A DNA stretch of 64,000 nt. Source: Alligator mississippiensis (lineage: Eukaryota; Chordata; Crocodylia; Alligatoridae). Position numbers and translations under genes: made by a program. The notes beneath the pieces are model-generated. The model was not told where the DNA came from. It ran no database searches and was given only the letters and a program-made list of their open reading frames with translations. This document shows positions 23,401 through 35,400 of the stretch, one piece after another; position 1 is the stretch's first letter, and every line of letters starts with the position of its first letter. Where the stretch lies: the NCBI RefSeq assembly GCF_030867095.1, contig NC_081830.1, positions 34,579,832 through 34,643,831 of the forward strand, written 5' to 3'.

Positions 23401-26400
23401 CTTTGAAGTCAAGTACTTGGCTCCTATTTATACCAAAAGACATGAATTTTCTTTTGTGCATTTGAAAATATGAACCTACAGCTGTTATCAACTACAGAAA
23501 AGAAGCTTGGTATAATTGGTGATCACTAGTGAACATTATAATGTTGGTCAAATTACTATGCAGTGGGTGCAGCTACACATGACGCTATGTTGCTGCAGCA
23601 ATGCACTATGGCAGTGTAGTATCAGGGGGCACAAACCATGACACTACAGCTGTGTTGCTGTACTGACATGCTTCCTTGGTATAGCACATCACTACGGCAA
23701 AGTAGGGGAGAAAAATAAGCATGTGCCACCAGCACAGTGCAGTAATGGCTGTTACTGTGCTATCATTTAGTACTTTCAAAAAGAAGTACTAAATGATGGC
23801 ACAGTAAAAACAGCACCATAGGGACACATGTAGATGTGCCCTGGTTGCATACGTCTATTGGTTGTATAATTCTATGGACTAACCTATCCACATTGGGTTA
23901 GTTCTTGTAAAGTATTCAGCTCTCAAACTGTTCTTTACCAGTGAAAGAAAAAACAATGCCTTAAGCATCTCATCGTTTTGTTATATTATCATTCCTCGAG
24001 GTAAAGAAAAAAGTTTTGTTCTGTGTTCATCTAGCATAATAGACCTTCATAATAAAACTACAGCAACATTGCAGTGATGGTAAAAGCTACCTTAAAAGGA
24101 TCTCCAGAGCTGTAGTCAAAGGATAGGATTAACTTCACTTTTCTCTCTGGACGAAGAATGAGAGGGTAAGCACAGTTTATGGCTACTCCAGCATCAATCA
24201 AAGAGATGATTTTATCCTCCATCAGTTCAGCAGAGTTAATACCAGCTATAAGAATGCATAAAACATATAATTTTAATGCTGAGATTATAGCATCTTCACC
24301 TGCTTAGTAATATCTATGTCAGTTGAAAAAGTACACGTGGTAACTAGACTGTATCTGTATCTTTTTTTACCTTCCCCAGAAATTCTGGCACTGGAAAGAA
24401 AGACTTTTCAGTTCTTAAATAGGCTTCACTGGGAGCTGCCAATCAGAGCATTAATAAAATGACTCAGTAAACTTTTCTGGAGAAAAGTAATATGTTAACT
24501 TTTCTCCATAGTAGTTTCATAGTAGCTAGGGTCAGAAGGGACCTGAACAGATCATCTAGTCTGACCCCCTGCCACAGGCAGGAATGAATGCTGGGTTCAG
24601 AAGACCCCAGACAGGTGATCATCTAACTGCTTTTTGAATTTACCCAAGGTAGGGGCGAGGACCACTTCCCTAGGAAGTTGGTTCCAGATTTTGGCCACCC
24701 TAACTGTAAAATATTGCCTCCTGATCTCTAACCTAAACCTATTCTCCATCAGCTTATGACCATTGTTCCTTGTCAGCCCAGGTGGTGCTTGGGAGAATAG
24801 GGATCTTCCTATTTGCTGATGAGCTCCTCTGATGAGTTTGTAGGCAGCCACCAGGTCCCCCCTCAGCCTCCTCTTGCTGAGACTGAATGTGTTCGGGTCC
24901 CTCAGTCTCTCCTCATAGGGCCTGTGCTGCTGCCCAATCACCAAGTGGGTGGCCCTTCTCTGAACTATCTCCAGGCTGGCCACATCCTTTTAAAAATGCA
25001 GCGTCGCATAGAGGGGGAGTATCACCTCTCTGGACCGAATTGAGATGCATCTTTGGATGCATGACAAGGTATGGCTGGCCCTGCTGGCTGTGGTCTGGCA
25101 TTGGCAGCTCATGTTCATCTTGGAGTCAATAATGACTCCAAGATCCCTTTCCGCCTCTGTGATTTCAAGAAGGGAACTACCCAGCCTGTATATATGCTGT
25201 GGATTCTTTCTCCCAAGGTGCAGCACCCTGCATTTATCTATGCTGAACCCCATCCTATTCTGATCTGCCCACTTTTGTAGCCCTTGCTGAGCCATGGGGG
25301 TTTCTGAACACTCTTACCCCCCTTGCTTCTCTCAGGGACTGTTACCCTTTGGGCCTGGAGGATCACCTTCTTAAGGTATGACCATCCCTCATGGACTCCC
25401 ATCTCCTTTACCTTCTCTGGCCCCACTAATCTTCAAAGCTCATTGAAATTGGCCCTTCTGAAGTCAAGGGCTTTAGTCTTGCTATAAGCCCTTGACACCC
25501 TGTGCTGGATAGTGAATTCCAGCAGGTGATGATCGCTATTGTCCAGGTGGTCAAGGACCTGCAGTCCCCTCACCAGGTCATCCCCAGTGGCCAGGACCAG
25601 ATGCAGCAAGGCGTTACCCGCAGTGGGGCTGTGCACCTCCTGGATAAGTAGATGACATATAAATACACAAGTGCCCTTTCTCCCACTGCTTTCCTTAAGT
25701 GCCCATTATCAAGCATTTATGCCCATCCCTGACCCTCCATGTCTGTTGCTCCTAATTAATAATATTCAGTTTAGCTAGTTCTTTCATCTTAAGCTTTCCA
25801 GCCACTGGCCATTTACTTAAATGCCACCACTTTCGAATTCCTGCGCCCACCTACCAGGCATTGTCATATAAACCACTAGGAGCAAAAGGTTGTCCACTTT
25901 TCCCATTACTGTATGTCAGCTTTTTAGAAGTCAGGAGGGGGAAATGTTATATAATAATTTATTTAAATGCTGTTTCCTTATACACACACACACATCAGGC
26001 ACTGGATTAGTATTAAGTGGACAATGTTAGTGGTAGCAGAAGCTAGCCTTAACATGTTTGATGTTGTTATCACCCTGTTTTAGTAGTGTGTTGTGTATAA
26101 TACTGCAAAGAACATTCCTTTGTCTTTTATTGTTTTGCAATGCTTCTGCTGTTGAGAGATGGTCCTAGGAGAGGGGTACATTCACAACACTATCAAGCAT
26201 TATTTTACTTACAGAATTTATATAGGAAGTTATTGATGCTTCCCCATTTCCAGCGTAAGAGGCATTTATTGGTTTTGTGTATAATCCTGGAGATATTCAT
26301 TATTGATTCTGTTGGAAAGAATGCTTGAGCTAAATGTGAAAACAAATTAAAAGAACTTCAGAGAGTTATAAAAACATCACTCGTGTGACTGTCTTATGGG

Positions 26401-29400
26401 TTAATTAATTAAAACAGATGAGTAAAATTCCACCAAGTAGATGCATAAAGGGACTTTTGGCACCTAACTAGTCATTTTCAGTGGATAAGGCCAAAAATGA
26501 AGACCCTTACAGCCCTCTCTTAACACTGTAAGCAACTAAATGCCTGGGATGCTCTTTATTCAGTCATGCTTCTTCATTGTCTGCATTCAAAAGCTTATCT
26601 AGCTTGCTGTACTCTGAAGTTAGTCCAATAAAAGATGTCATCCTAAGAAATCCTTGCCTCTGAGGTAAGGTAGGCACTTATTAGTGTTTGCCAACTACCA
26701 CTGATTTCAGTTTGAAAGTCATCATTTAAATAGATTCTCTGGCTAATTGTTTCAGGAACAGTTTGCTGTCAGCCTTTGCCATCTCACTAGTAGTCATAAA
26801 AATATTTGTTGGTGCATGTTCTTAGCTAAGAAATTTACATCTTATTAAGAGTAATTATGTTGTTACTAGGGGTTTGTGAAGTTTCGGTCACCGATTCAAT
26901 TTGGAGAAGATCTGGCCCAATTTGGAGGCCAAATCTGAATCAAATCGGGAGACCAAAAAAACCCCCTCTGAATCGATTTGGAGCCTGGCAGATAGCATAC
27001 TTAGGATCATCTGCCACCTCAAAATGATCCCACACTACGCTACCCACCGTTCCCCCCCGGGGGGGGGGGGGGGACTGACATCTGTAGCTGGCCAGTGACT
27101 GTGATCTTTCCCTGAGTCCCCTTCCAGTCACAGTGCTTTGGGGGAAGGACATAGAAACAGCATATAAGCCTCTGCCTGCAGCCTTTCTGTCCATGTTGTG
27201 AGCTGTTTCTGCCTGAGCAACAGCATCTGAAAGGTACTGGATTAGCTTGGCTTTCTAGTCAGTCTCCTGCTAGTTTCTGCTCTTGGAAAGGTTTGGATAC
27301 AACTTTCTAGTAATTACCTTTGCCTAGACTCCCTCTACTGATCCCTATCCAATACATTTCTTTCAACTTATTCTTCCCCCCAAAACCTCATATTTGTTCT
27401 TGTTATTCCCCCCACCCCGCACACTTCAAAAGAAAGCTCTGTTTTCCCTGGCAGTGTGATCCATGACTGTGCAGGAAAGCACATACATTACACACACTAA
27501 CACACATACAGTAAAGACAACAGAGAAGAAGAGATAGTAGTCAGACACATACAGTAATCTGAGAAGAAGAAGAAATATTAGTTACACACAGAGAGAGAAG
27601 AAGAGATATTACAACTGAACGCACACATTTTCTAGCCCAGCAAAGAATATGAAGTGTGCTGGAAAGGCAGGTGCCAGGTCTTCTGGCAGAGGAGGTGGAG
27701 GGGTGAGAGGGGGTAGGAGGAGAGCTGCAAGTCCACCCCACAAAGATAGATGCATCCTCTTTGCTGGCAGCAATGAGTCTTCTCTTTGCTCCCACTGGCA
27801 GCAGGTGGGAGCAGTACCTGTCCCTGAACCTGCACCACCACCTCTAACACCAGAAATACCACCAGCACCAGAATGGCAGTCTCCTCCAATTTCATCTCCC
27901 AGTGTGAGCCTCCTAGTGCCAGAGGAGGAGCTGGATCTGGAAGCAGGGGACCTGAGCACCCTCGCAAAAGAAATTCTGGGGGCTGAGGAGGAATCTGTGT
28001 TTGTGCTCCACACCCCTCAAAGTTTCCTTCTCTGGAAAATACCTTAGAGGAGGTTGAGGTTGTGGAGACAAGTGGCTCAGCTGAGTCAGCTCCTGTTGTT
28101 ATGCCTCTGCCTCCTGAGGAGGGGATAAGGCAGGATCCCCACCCTCAACCCAGAAGTTCGGGGGGAGGGGAAGGGGGTAGTGTAGTGTGGGATCATTTGA
28201 GGTGGCAGAGGATCCTAAGTATACCATCTGCCAGAACTGCAGAAGACAGATCAGCTGAAACAAGGAGGTGAAACAATTCACCATCATGGTGATGCTGCTG
28301 CATCTCAGGAGGCAGCACCCCCTTGCCCTTTTTCCTCCTCAGCCTGGCACCAGTGGGAACATGCCCCAAAAGAAGTCCCCCTCTCTCTCCAAAGCCCTCA
28401 TCCCCATGAAGCAGAGGCAGGCCACCCTGGAGCAATAAGGGAAAGCCACAGAGAAAGGCAGGCACGTTGCAAGGGTGAGAGAGATCACCCAGACTATTAG
28501 GGAGATGCTTGCTCTGCATGGCCCGCACTTCTCCTTAGTTGAGTGGTCAGGGTTCAGATGGCTCATGGCACTCGTGGCCCCATCATACCAAGTGCCTGCA
28601 CCCACAACCTTTAGCAGGACAGTGGTGCCCTCCCTGTATGAGGCATGCAGGGAGTACTTGAGGGAGGAGCTGTGCAAGGGAGGTCCGCAGGTAACCTTGC
28701 ACTTCACCTCAGATATTTGGAGCCACTGGGGTGGATATCATGCCTACCTCTCCCTCACAGGGCACTGGTGTGATCAGCCAGGCCATCAGTGACCTCTCCT
28801 CCATGCCAAGGAGTTTTAGGTCATGCCCTGGACCTGGAGCCACCAAACCATCCCCTACAGCTCCTGCCCTTACCTCCAGAATGTTGTGTTCAGCCTAGCA
28901 GCCAGGGGATGTTAGTGTGTGCCTGCAAGCCAGCAACAAACTGCCCTGTTTATATAGACAGCCAGGGATCTAAAATGGCTGTTGCAATCAAACACCTTGC
29001 ACCTGTCTGGCTTGGTATAGGCACTCTCTGGTGGCCTTAGAGCACACGCTCAGTTCAGACTGCCAGTCGTGTCCCCAGGACTTGGGTGCTGGGCTGCATT
29101 TGCCCTTGAGGGAGGCCCTGACACTCGCCTATCATAACTTGGTCTTCCCTTCAATAGTGGGACTCTCCCTCATGGGATCCCATGGACCGGGTGCTACCCT
29201 TTGTGGGCATTCATGGGGCTGTATCTGCCCTATACCCCAGCCGTACGCCAGCCCTCAAGATGGTCAGGTGATGGATTGTTGGCCTGTCTCTTTGATGTTC
29301 ACTCCTGCTCATCCCCTCTTGCCCATCCCTTGGTGTCTTTCTTTGCCTCAGTTGTCTACGGGATGGGGTACCAGTCCTTTTTCAACGTCCATTCTTGATT

Positions 29401-32400
29401 TTATCTTTGAGATGTCACACTCCATGTCACACTCCTCATCTTGACCCTGTGGGTTGATTGGGGATGCCTTCCACTTTTCGGGCTCTGGGTGCCCTTCAAA
29501 TTGACTACATAAAACAGAGGAAAAAAAGAAAAGGAAAAGAACAGTAGAGGTTTGGGCCTCAGCCCACCCCACTCATAGATCTGGTGTCTGTGGTCATCAG
29601 GATCCTTCGGCGCTGTCCTCCTTGGCCCAGCTGTCCTGATGTGCTGGGTGTGTAGCCCTTTAAGGGAGCCGGGACCCTTCTTGAGAGTCCTCATTTGACC
29701 CCTTATGGATCTGGTGCTCCTGTCGAGTGGCCTGGGGAGCAGCCTCACCTCCTGCCTCCAGCTTAGCTGCCGCCCTCCCTGTTTCCCCGCCAATGGCTTT
29801 TAAATCTGCCAGATGACTGTTTCTGATAACATCATCCACCGGTGTTACTCCCAGCCACAAATAAAAGCGTTTGATGAACGTGCCAGTGGCTCTTCTCTGC
29901 GCGGCGTGGCTTTTCCTATGGAAGGTAAGTGAGCCCCATCCTTAGGTCTTTTTGTTTCTTCTTTCCGGCAGCTCACCCCGGCCTTGGTTCCTGCCATGGA
30001 AGGGTGTTCTGGGACTTCTGTTTGTATCCCCCTGGGACACACCTGCTGGCTTGGCTCAGCTCTTAAAGTGACAGGCACCAACAGTGCCCTGCCACAGGGT
30101 GCTCGTGAACAGACTCAGAGAGGCAAAAGGGCAGAGGCAAGGGGATGTGGGAGAGGAGGATCCACTTTCCCATGCCAGCACTCCCAGCACCAGTCAGTCT
30201 CCTCCATGCCAGCTGCTGACAATGCGGCCCAAGGGCATAGCTTCAGTGTTGGGGTCCAGAGGCACCAGACCCCAGCCTCAGGCAGGTAGCGCTAAGGTGT
30301 CAGTGGCTACCTATCTCACTGAGGAGAATAAATCCAATGTCTATATTAAGTCAATGAATTTCTGTACCTAGGAGGTTGACGAAGTGAAGTTCATAGGCCC
30401 ATCTGTGAAAAGTGGTTTCTAAATTCACTTTGAGGATCAGGACTGAGAGACTGCAGACAGTGGTGGGTTTTTTTTTTTAATGAGAAATGTGCCCCCACAG
30501 ATAGATGGGTATTCTTGTCTGTAATAGATTCTGGTGCACAGTTTGTGGGGGTACTGGAGATATGTTGGCAGGTTTTGCATTTCTTGTCATGGCATGGTCT
30601 GGATCCATTCTGTGCATTTTGGGTTGTAGGAAGTTGGCTTCTGGTGATGAGCTTAGCAAGGTTTGGTGCTTCTTTGAATTTATAAACCACTTTTCACCGA
30701 TAGGCCTATGAACTTCACTTCAACCTTATAGATACAGAAACTCATGGACTCAATATAGACATTGGATTTATGACACACTACAACCTACCTCCCATCCAAC
30801 TCCCCAGGTACCTCTTCACTTTTACCTGCGACATCCCTCTCACTCTGATGCCTCCATTTCCATTTTCATTGACTGGCTTTCTTGCCTGCACTGCATGCCA
30901 GCCTCTGGCTTCTTTACTATTCCTTCCATCCAGGAATAGCACACATACCAACTAGATGCTTCCTCAGCCTGTTGAAGTGTTTTTAAACCCAAAAGCTTGT
31001 AAAGAAGAATTTCTCCAGGTATTCTCTTGGTCTAATAAAACATATCAGATTGACCCTAAGAACCTTGCCTGGGCTACATTCTTAGATGAACACAGCTACA
31101 ACTTACATCCCTTAAACACACAAAAGTGACGTGAGTTTTGCTTTCAGCAGTTTGAGGTGCAGGTTCACAGAAACCCCTGCAGCACTCTGCCTGAAACCTG
31201 GCAGGCCTCCCTCATACCTGCATGAGGGGCTATGTATGTGGAAGGAAAGGTGCTAATGATGGTGGCCATTTAATGCCCCACTCTCAGAGCTGGAGGTGGC
31301 AATTTAGTTTCTCACCAGCACAGCCAGCAGGGGAAGAACATCTCCCTGCTGAACTTTCATGCCAGGAAGTCCTTGGAGGTATAAGAGCTTGGGTTATATG
31401 GAGAGGAGGAGGCCCCACATCATCCTGGGCATGACCTAAAACTGCACCCTGCCAGGGTAGGGAAGCCTGGGTGGGACTGCCAGTGTTGCAGCAGCCCCAG
31501 GAACTGCCAGGACCATGAAGCTCCCTAGTGAAAGGCGGGTAGGAGCAGGAGGCACCTGATAACCTTCAGCCACTGCACAGTTCTGGCTGGGGAAAGCCCA
31601 GACCTATAAGATTTTTGAGAGGCCTGAGGCTTATTGGTTGCAGTGGAGCTGTAAGGGTGAGAACAGGGGCTACCATCAATGCAGTTTTCACCCCGCTGTG
31701 CTTTAACACTAGGCCTTTGCGAGTCATCAGCAATCCAGTCTGGCTGCTTCAGATGCCAGGGATCTGATCTGGAGATCCAGACCGGGTTTCTGCTTCGATC
31801 CGGCTGAAGTGGCTCTGAAGCTTTGGAGCCGCCTCGGAGATCTGGCCATAGGGTATAATGGGGAAATCAATGAAATATCTATAACTTTGTTGTTTTTTGT
31901 CTGATTCAGATGAAATTTGCAGGGATTATAGTCTCTGCTGAAGGCATGAAGCCTGCCAAGTTTCAAGGGGTTTGGGGGGAATTGCGCCCCAAATTCTTAA
32001 AAGCAAAACTCATGTCACGTATATGTGTACATCATGGGGGTGAAAACTGCAGGGGTGGTGGCTCCTGGTGAGGCCACAAAGCCTGCCAAGTTTCAAGATC
32101 AGTGCAGGGATTTGGGGGGAACTGCACCCCAAGCTGCTGACAGGCAAAACTGGTGATACTAATGACCCTGTGTGTGTTAAGGCGCAGTGGGCTGAAAACT
32201 GCAGGGATGTTAGCTCTTACTGAGGCCACAAAGCCTGCCAGCTGTCGAGGAGATAGGTGGAGAGGTTCTGGCTTCTGGGGCCGTGCACCCCTAGCTGCTG
32301 ACAGACAAAAATCGTGCCATGGGTGCTTGTGCAACTGACTGTCTCTGTCTTGGGGTTTTGAGAGACACTAGGTCAGGGAGACACTGCCTGCTAAGCTACT

Positions 32401-35400
32401 GTGTTGCCAGTTACCAATGAATCATGATTCACTCAGGGACTAGCTCAGTACACAGTACCTAGCTAAATGTAACCAGCTAATTACCTTCAATTAACACCTA
32501 CAAAAGCAGAGACTAAGGAGAGGAAATAATCAATACAGACAATCAACTGCCAGTGCTTCTATCCAGACATGCTGCTTCAGATGCCAAAGCATCCGAAGCT
32601 TCTCTGGATCTGAAGCCTCACACAGCCCTACTTAACACACACACACACACACACACACATATCACATCACAAGTTTTGCTGATCAGCAGTTTGAGGTGCA
32701 GTTTCCCAGAAACCCCTGCACCTATCTCTTTGAAACATGGCAGGCCTCATGCCCTCAGAAGGTGATACCATCTTTGCTGTTCTCATCTAAATCTGCCAAG
32801 AAATGACAAAGTTATAGGTATTTCAGTGATTCTCCATTATAGTCTATGGCTGAGTCACCGAAACTCTCTGAATCGGCGCCGAATCTTCTGAAGCCGATTT
32901 GGCTGAATCAATTAAGGACAGTGACCTGAATCTCCAAATTGAATCACTGTCCTTCAAATTGGCCGAATCTGAAGCAAATACTTCCCTAGTCGCACAGGCC
33001 TATTTGTCACCAAAGAATAGCCCTGACTCCTGCCATCAATTCTCCTTCCAATCAAAAAAAACCTTGTGAGACCCTCAGTTGCATGGGATAAATAGAGAAA
33101 CAATATGTGCATACTTCCTTCCTTCAACTTCAGTGCTAGGTGTTGAAAACTGCTCTGTTTCCTGAAACAGTTCATAAAAAGCCATCATGATTATCAGTCA
33201 TTTCATATAACCATGGACAATAATGCAATCACCAGAGAAATGGCACTACAATTCCAATGAAGAAAGAAAGCCAGGTCAGTATTTTCAACTGGACAGAGAA
33301 ATGCTTATCAAAATGGTATTTCAAAACAACATACTTTTTGTACAGAAATTGATTGATATTTCTCATGTTTGGAAAAACATCCAGAAACTGTTTTTTTTTA
33401 AACCACCTTTATTGATTGGGGTGGGTGTGGAATTGCTTTACTGAATTATTTTACTGAAATTACTGAAAAAGTCTACCAGCATTTTTTAAATGAGCATAAC
33501 TGTTTTTTTTTCCTTTATTAAGGAAATTAAAAAAAAGAAACATTTCCTCACAAATAAAGCTATCTTTTATACTCCCTAGTTCAGTCTATTGTACCATGCA
33601 TGTTCCTTTCCTGCTCTCTCTCACTCCTTATTATCCAGAACAAGATGTTAAGTGACAGGCACAATGCATGTAAAAAAATGCAGTGGTGCAAACTCCATTT
33701 GAATAAGAGGAAAGTGTGCCACAATGTTTTCTGTATTATAGCATTCTACTTACTATTATATTGACCTTCATGATGTGTAGAAGGTGACCCGGATAGTTCT
33801 GTGAGGTAAGGACTGAGCATCTCTGAAATAACAATTAGGAAAGTAAGTCGTTTCACAAAGACACTGACAATTCACTGCTTTAGGACAAAACCTTTAGGTT
33901 ATAATGTTTGTGGATAGAAATCACAGTTGGAATTACAGAACCTCTATCTCTGCCTTCCAGCTACAAATCCTGAATGTGCTTGTATCTGGTGTCTGGTTGT
34001 TTTACATTGTGCATACATACCACCACACAATTTAATGGTCTTCACACTGCTATCTATACTCTCAGACCAAGATTACATTATAGGCATTTGGACTACAAAG
34101 ATACAAATAAAGACCACATTAATTTTAAGTAAATCGCAAGAGGTGGGAGAAATGATAAACTGAGAGGGAAGGCCTTATGTATTACTTCATCCCTGCCCAT
34201 ATGACATTACCCTGTTTGACCCAATGAGCTGAGTTAATCAAGCAAATAATCAAATAAACACATACTGGATAGATTACAAAATAAATAACTGAAGGATTTC
34301 CTCTTCTTTCCTTCCCCTTTAAACCATTTTCTTTCCAGTTTGAGAATGTGGCTTTATAAAAATTGGCTTTCCATGTTCAGTTTAGATTTTCACAGTGTTC
34401 TCTGCTATTTGCTTCCCATTCTTTTTCACTCCATTTTCCTTCTTTTTAAGAAATTATATTCCCTTCTTTCTTAGTGTAAAATACAGAGACTTGGAAGGAG
34501 ATAATCCTAGTTATGACTTAGTATTGTTAAAAAAAAGTTACTGGGGGAAGATTTCTTGTCTTTTTTTATTTTTCATCCCTGGCTTGGGGGTTGGGGGGAG
34601 GAGGAGGGAAGAATCCTTTCTAGATTCTTCTACACCTCGCTACATAAAACATCAATTATGCTTTGTAAGTCAGTTCTATGTAAGTTCATAACCTGGACAT
34701 GATTCAAAACACTGTGATGATGTAAACTGGCATACCTTTTATAAATTTTATGTTTTCCTCTTTGCTACCAATGCAACTTCCCCATAAACCTGAAAAAGAG
34801 AGGGAAAAGCACATCAAAGGAAACAAATGTCTCATCACCCACCAGTTCTATATAAAGCTGGTAGGATTGGGGGTGGGGGGACTACATTCATTGAAAGTTT
34901 CTGATTTTTTGTCAGAAAAACATATTTAGCAAAAAAAAGAAGCTTTTTTTGGTTTTCAGCAGTTTTGCATCAAAATATGGGGTTTTTTGGTTAGTTTTCT
35001 ATTGGGAGGGGAAAAAAATCCTTCTTATATGAAAATTCTAATTCTCACTGTACACACTGAAACAGAGAGGAAAGAATTCTTAAAATATGTTATTCAACCA
35101 GTTCTTGGTCATATTTAGGATATATTGGATTATGTATTCAGGGAGCAAACACAGGGCATACCACCTTACACCGGAGTAACTAACTGAAACCTGCATAGAA
35201 CAGCCACTAGGAAAATCAGGGGTAAAATTACACCACTAGAATTTACATCAGTGAATGTGCCATAGTATCAGGGATGTGCGAAGCAGGACCTAATCAATTT
35301 GGATTCAGCTGAATCGAATCAGGGACAGTGATTGGCTTCATTGATTCGAATCACTGTCCCTGAACTCAATTTAGCCAAATTTGAATCTGAAGATTCAATG

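Larger units (their letters stand above)
26867..33002 (+). mobile_element. Long hAT-type transposon, copy B, with nested insertion
   Basis: The left end begins TAGGGGTTTGTGAAG at 26867 and the right end finishes TCGCACAGGCCTA at 33002. The flanking 8-mers gttgttac (26859-26866) and tttgtcac (33003-33010) match at 6 of 8 positions, as expected for an aged hAT duplication. Inside are a GAATC-rich left end, an inverted BED-finger fragment, transposase pieces (27649-30320), Penelope-like fragments, the tandem-unit region and the nested element 31710-32630. It sits in a PLA2G4C-like intron. Confidence 0.7.

Noticed and set aside
26940..27194. 84-codon minus-strand frame as a separate BED-finger gene
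   Set aside because: Only about 18 residues match the BED finger; the rest is transposon end sequence, so it is an inverted fragment.
33130..33157. Phospholipase exon after the acceptor-like tatgaactgtttcag
   Set aside because: In the phase required by the upstream exon the reading meets a stop after eight codons.
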